Below, one piece after another: positions 63,010-64,000 of a stretch of 64,000 nucleotides of DNA (positions within the stretch are counted from its first letter, which is position 1; each line of letters starts with the position of its first letter). The stretch is from Roseovarius gaetbuli. GTDB taxonomy: Bacteria > Pseudomonadota > Alphaproteobacteria > Rhodobacterales > Rhodobacteraceae. The notes beneath the pieces were generated by a model. That model was not told the origin of the DNA. It saw nothing but the letters and a program-made list of their open reading frames with translations, and made no database searches. Both the position numbers and the translations under genes were made by a program. Location: the NCBI RefSeq assembly GCF_900172365.1, contig NZ_FWFJ01000008.1, positions 1 through 64,000 of the forward strand, in the 5' to 3' direction.

Positions 63010-63533
63010 GCTTTATGCGCCCCGAAGCGCGCGCCGCCCTCTGGCGGTGGCGCGAGGTTCTGGTGGGTGTCGCATTCCTCGCCATCGGCCTGTGGTGGGC
63101 GTTCACCACCATCGGCCTGTTGCACTGGCTGGGCTATGTCGTTCTTGTCCTCGCCACCGCCATCCTTGTCGCGGGTCTTCAGCGCGCCCGCTTTCGGGCC
63201 GGGTCTGGCGGGCCGGGCGTGGTGCGCGTTGACGAGGGTCAGGTGGCCTATTTCGGCCCGCTGACCGGCGGCGTCGTGGCGATGGGCGATCTGAGCACCC
63301 TCAAGCTTGATCCGCGTGCGCGCCCCGCCCATTGGCTCCTGAGCCAGCAGGGCCAGCCCGAGCTTGCCATCCCGCTGACCGCCGAAGGCGCAGAGATGCT
63401 GTTTGACGCCTTTGCCACCCTGCCGGGCATTCGCACCGAACATATGCTGACCCAGATGCGGCGCCCTTCCGATCAAGTGGTCGTGATCTGGCAAAAGCCG
63501 CAAACCGCCGCCTCACACCTAAGGCTGCATTGA
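63006..63533 (+). CDS. Hypothetical membrane protein
   Basis: The 175-residue product has two hydrophobic helices near 19-36 and 41-58, then a soluble C-terminal domain (about 65-170) without known motif (VRVDEGQVAYFGPLTGG). Its start overlaps the rsmE stop, so translation is coupled; gshA follows. Function unknown. Confidence 0.8.
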   Translation: MSFMRPEARAALWRWREVLVGVAFLAIGLWWAFTTIGLLHWLGYVVLVLATAILVAGLQRARFRAGSGGPGVVRVDEGQVAYFGPLTGGVVAMGDLSTLKLDPRARPAHWLLSQQGQPELAIPLTAEGAEMLFDAFATLPGIRTEHMLTQMRRPSDQVVVIWQKPQTAASHLRLH

Positions 63534-63598
63534 CACTCTGCGCGCAAAAGGCCACTTGTGTTTCCCAACCCTAGGTGACCCGATCAGGAGGCCCGATC

Positions 63599-64000
63599 AT
63601 GTCCATTCCACAATCCGGCGGCGGGCCGATTGAACATCACGACCAACTTGCCGAGTACATGGCGAGCGGCTGCAAGCCCAAAGACGACTGGCGCATCGGC
63701 ACCGAGCACGAGAAATTCGGCTATTGCAAGGATACTCTCAAACCGATCCCCTACGAGGGAGAGCGCAGCATTCTCGCGGTGCTTGAAGGCCTGCGCGATG
63801 GCCATGGCTGGGCCCCGGTTGAAGAGGGCGGCAAGCTGATCGGCCTTGAAAAAGACGGCGCCAATGTCTCGCTTGAACCGGGCGGTCAGCTTGAGCTGTC
63901 CGGCGCGCCGGTCGAAACCATCCACGAGACCTGCGACGAGGTGAATGCCCATTTGCGCGACGTCAAGGATATCGCCGACAAGGTTGGCGTCGGCTTTATC
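63599..64000 (+). CDS. gshA: Glutamate-cysteine ligase, N-terminal part (cut by window edge)
   Basis: The 134 visible codons start MSIPQSGGGPIEHHDQLAEY, followed by WRIGTEHEKFGYCKDT with the family's ATP/Mg-binding Glu, and VSLEPGGQLELSGAPVETIH. This is the plant/alphaproteobacterial type of gamma-glutamylcysteine synthetase, the first step of glutathione synthesis. A strong AGGAGG precedes the ATG. The rest lies beyond the window. Confidence 0.95.
   Translation, partial: MSIPQSGGGPIEHHDQLAEYMASGCKPKDDWRIGTEHEKFGYCKDTLKPIPYEGERSILAVLEGLRDGHGWAPVEEGGKLIGLEKDGANVSLEPGGQLELSGAPVETIHETCDEVNAHLRDVKDIADKVGVGFI

Overview
The window is a GC-rich, gene-dense stretch of an alphaproteobacterial chromosome, most likely from the Rhodobacteraceae/Roseobacter group. 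Evidence for this is the gene cluster HPr - EIIA(Man-type) - rapZ - short hprK - chvG - chvI next to pckA, the cluster rpoZ - rsh - DUF2062 - pdxJ - acpS - lepB - rnc - era - recO, an Mcd-type methylsuccinyl-CoA dehydrogenase, and families common in that group (DUF6473, DUF1491, HIG1 twin-transmembrane protein). About 77 protein genes are supported, two cut by the window edges (tuf on the left, gamma-glutamylcysteine synthetase on the right). I see no rRNA, tRNA, insertion sequence, prophage or CRISPR.

Layout. 0-8.7 kb: tuf start, a lipoprotein, a cytochrome P450, then acyl-CoA oxidation and electron transfer (3-hydroxybutyryl-CoA dehydrogenase, etfB-etfA), a cobalamin adenosyltransferase, a HIG1 protein, an SDR and an SH3 protein. 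8.8-16.6 kb: parC, an acyltransferase, then the nitrogen-type PTS branch and the ChvG/ChvI envelope-stress two-component system. 16.9-24.9 kb: pckA, a TSUP permease, mcd, a SLAC1-type channel, an FAH-family enzyme, a DUF1045 protein, a TetR regulator and a META lipoprotein. 25-33.8 kb: a co-oriented minus-strand housekeeping train from folK to recO. 33.9-39.1 kb: a plus-strand series with NYN protein, YqaA, ispH, GNAT, DUF3429, methyltransferase, rnhA and TRIC channel. 39.1-42.2 kb: GFA enzyme, two small membrane proteins, fmt, and a catalytic def beside a degenerate def-like paralogue.

43.4-45.4 kb holds two neighbouring convergent genes, each broken by a single-base frameshift: a dihydrodipicolinate-synthase-family gene and bciA (divinyl chlorophyllide 8-vinyl reductase). 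bciA implies bacteriochlorophyll synthesis now or in a recent ancestor. 45.4-52.2 kb is a cobalamin block (small exported protein, cbiX chelatase with duplicated Cys motif and His-rich tail, cobH, cobL, cobI, a cbiG-cobJ fusion, cobM). It could supply adenosylcobalamin, with the adenosyltransferase at 6.3 kb, to the mutases of the ethylmalonyl-CoA pathway in which Mcd and 3-hydroxybutyryl-CoA dehydrogenase take part.

52.5-64 kb: a glutathionyl-hydroquinone-reductase-like GST, cupin, rpmB, a DUF2946-like protein with a PCu(A)C copper chaperone, a sirtuin, a low-molecular-weight phosphatase, a HisD-family enzyme closer to HpsN, a racemase, an OmpA-family protein, ubiA, rsmE and gshA.

The spacers carry several short dispersed elements: a GAGTATTT-containing element (about eight copies), two long AT-rich palindromes, and a pair of about 60-bp palindromic elements in opposite orientation at 53.5 and 56.7 kb. 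I do not see a convincing new defence or mobile system. The most noteworthy items are the paired frameshifts, the unusual CbiX, the CbiG-CobJ fusion, the degenerate deformylase and the repeat families.
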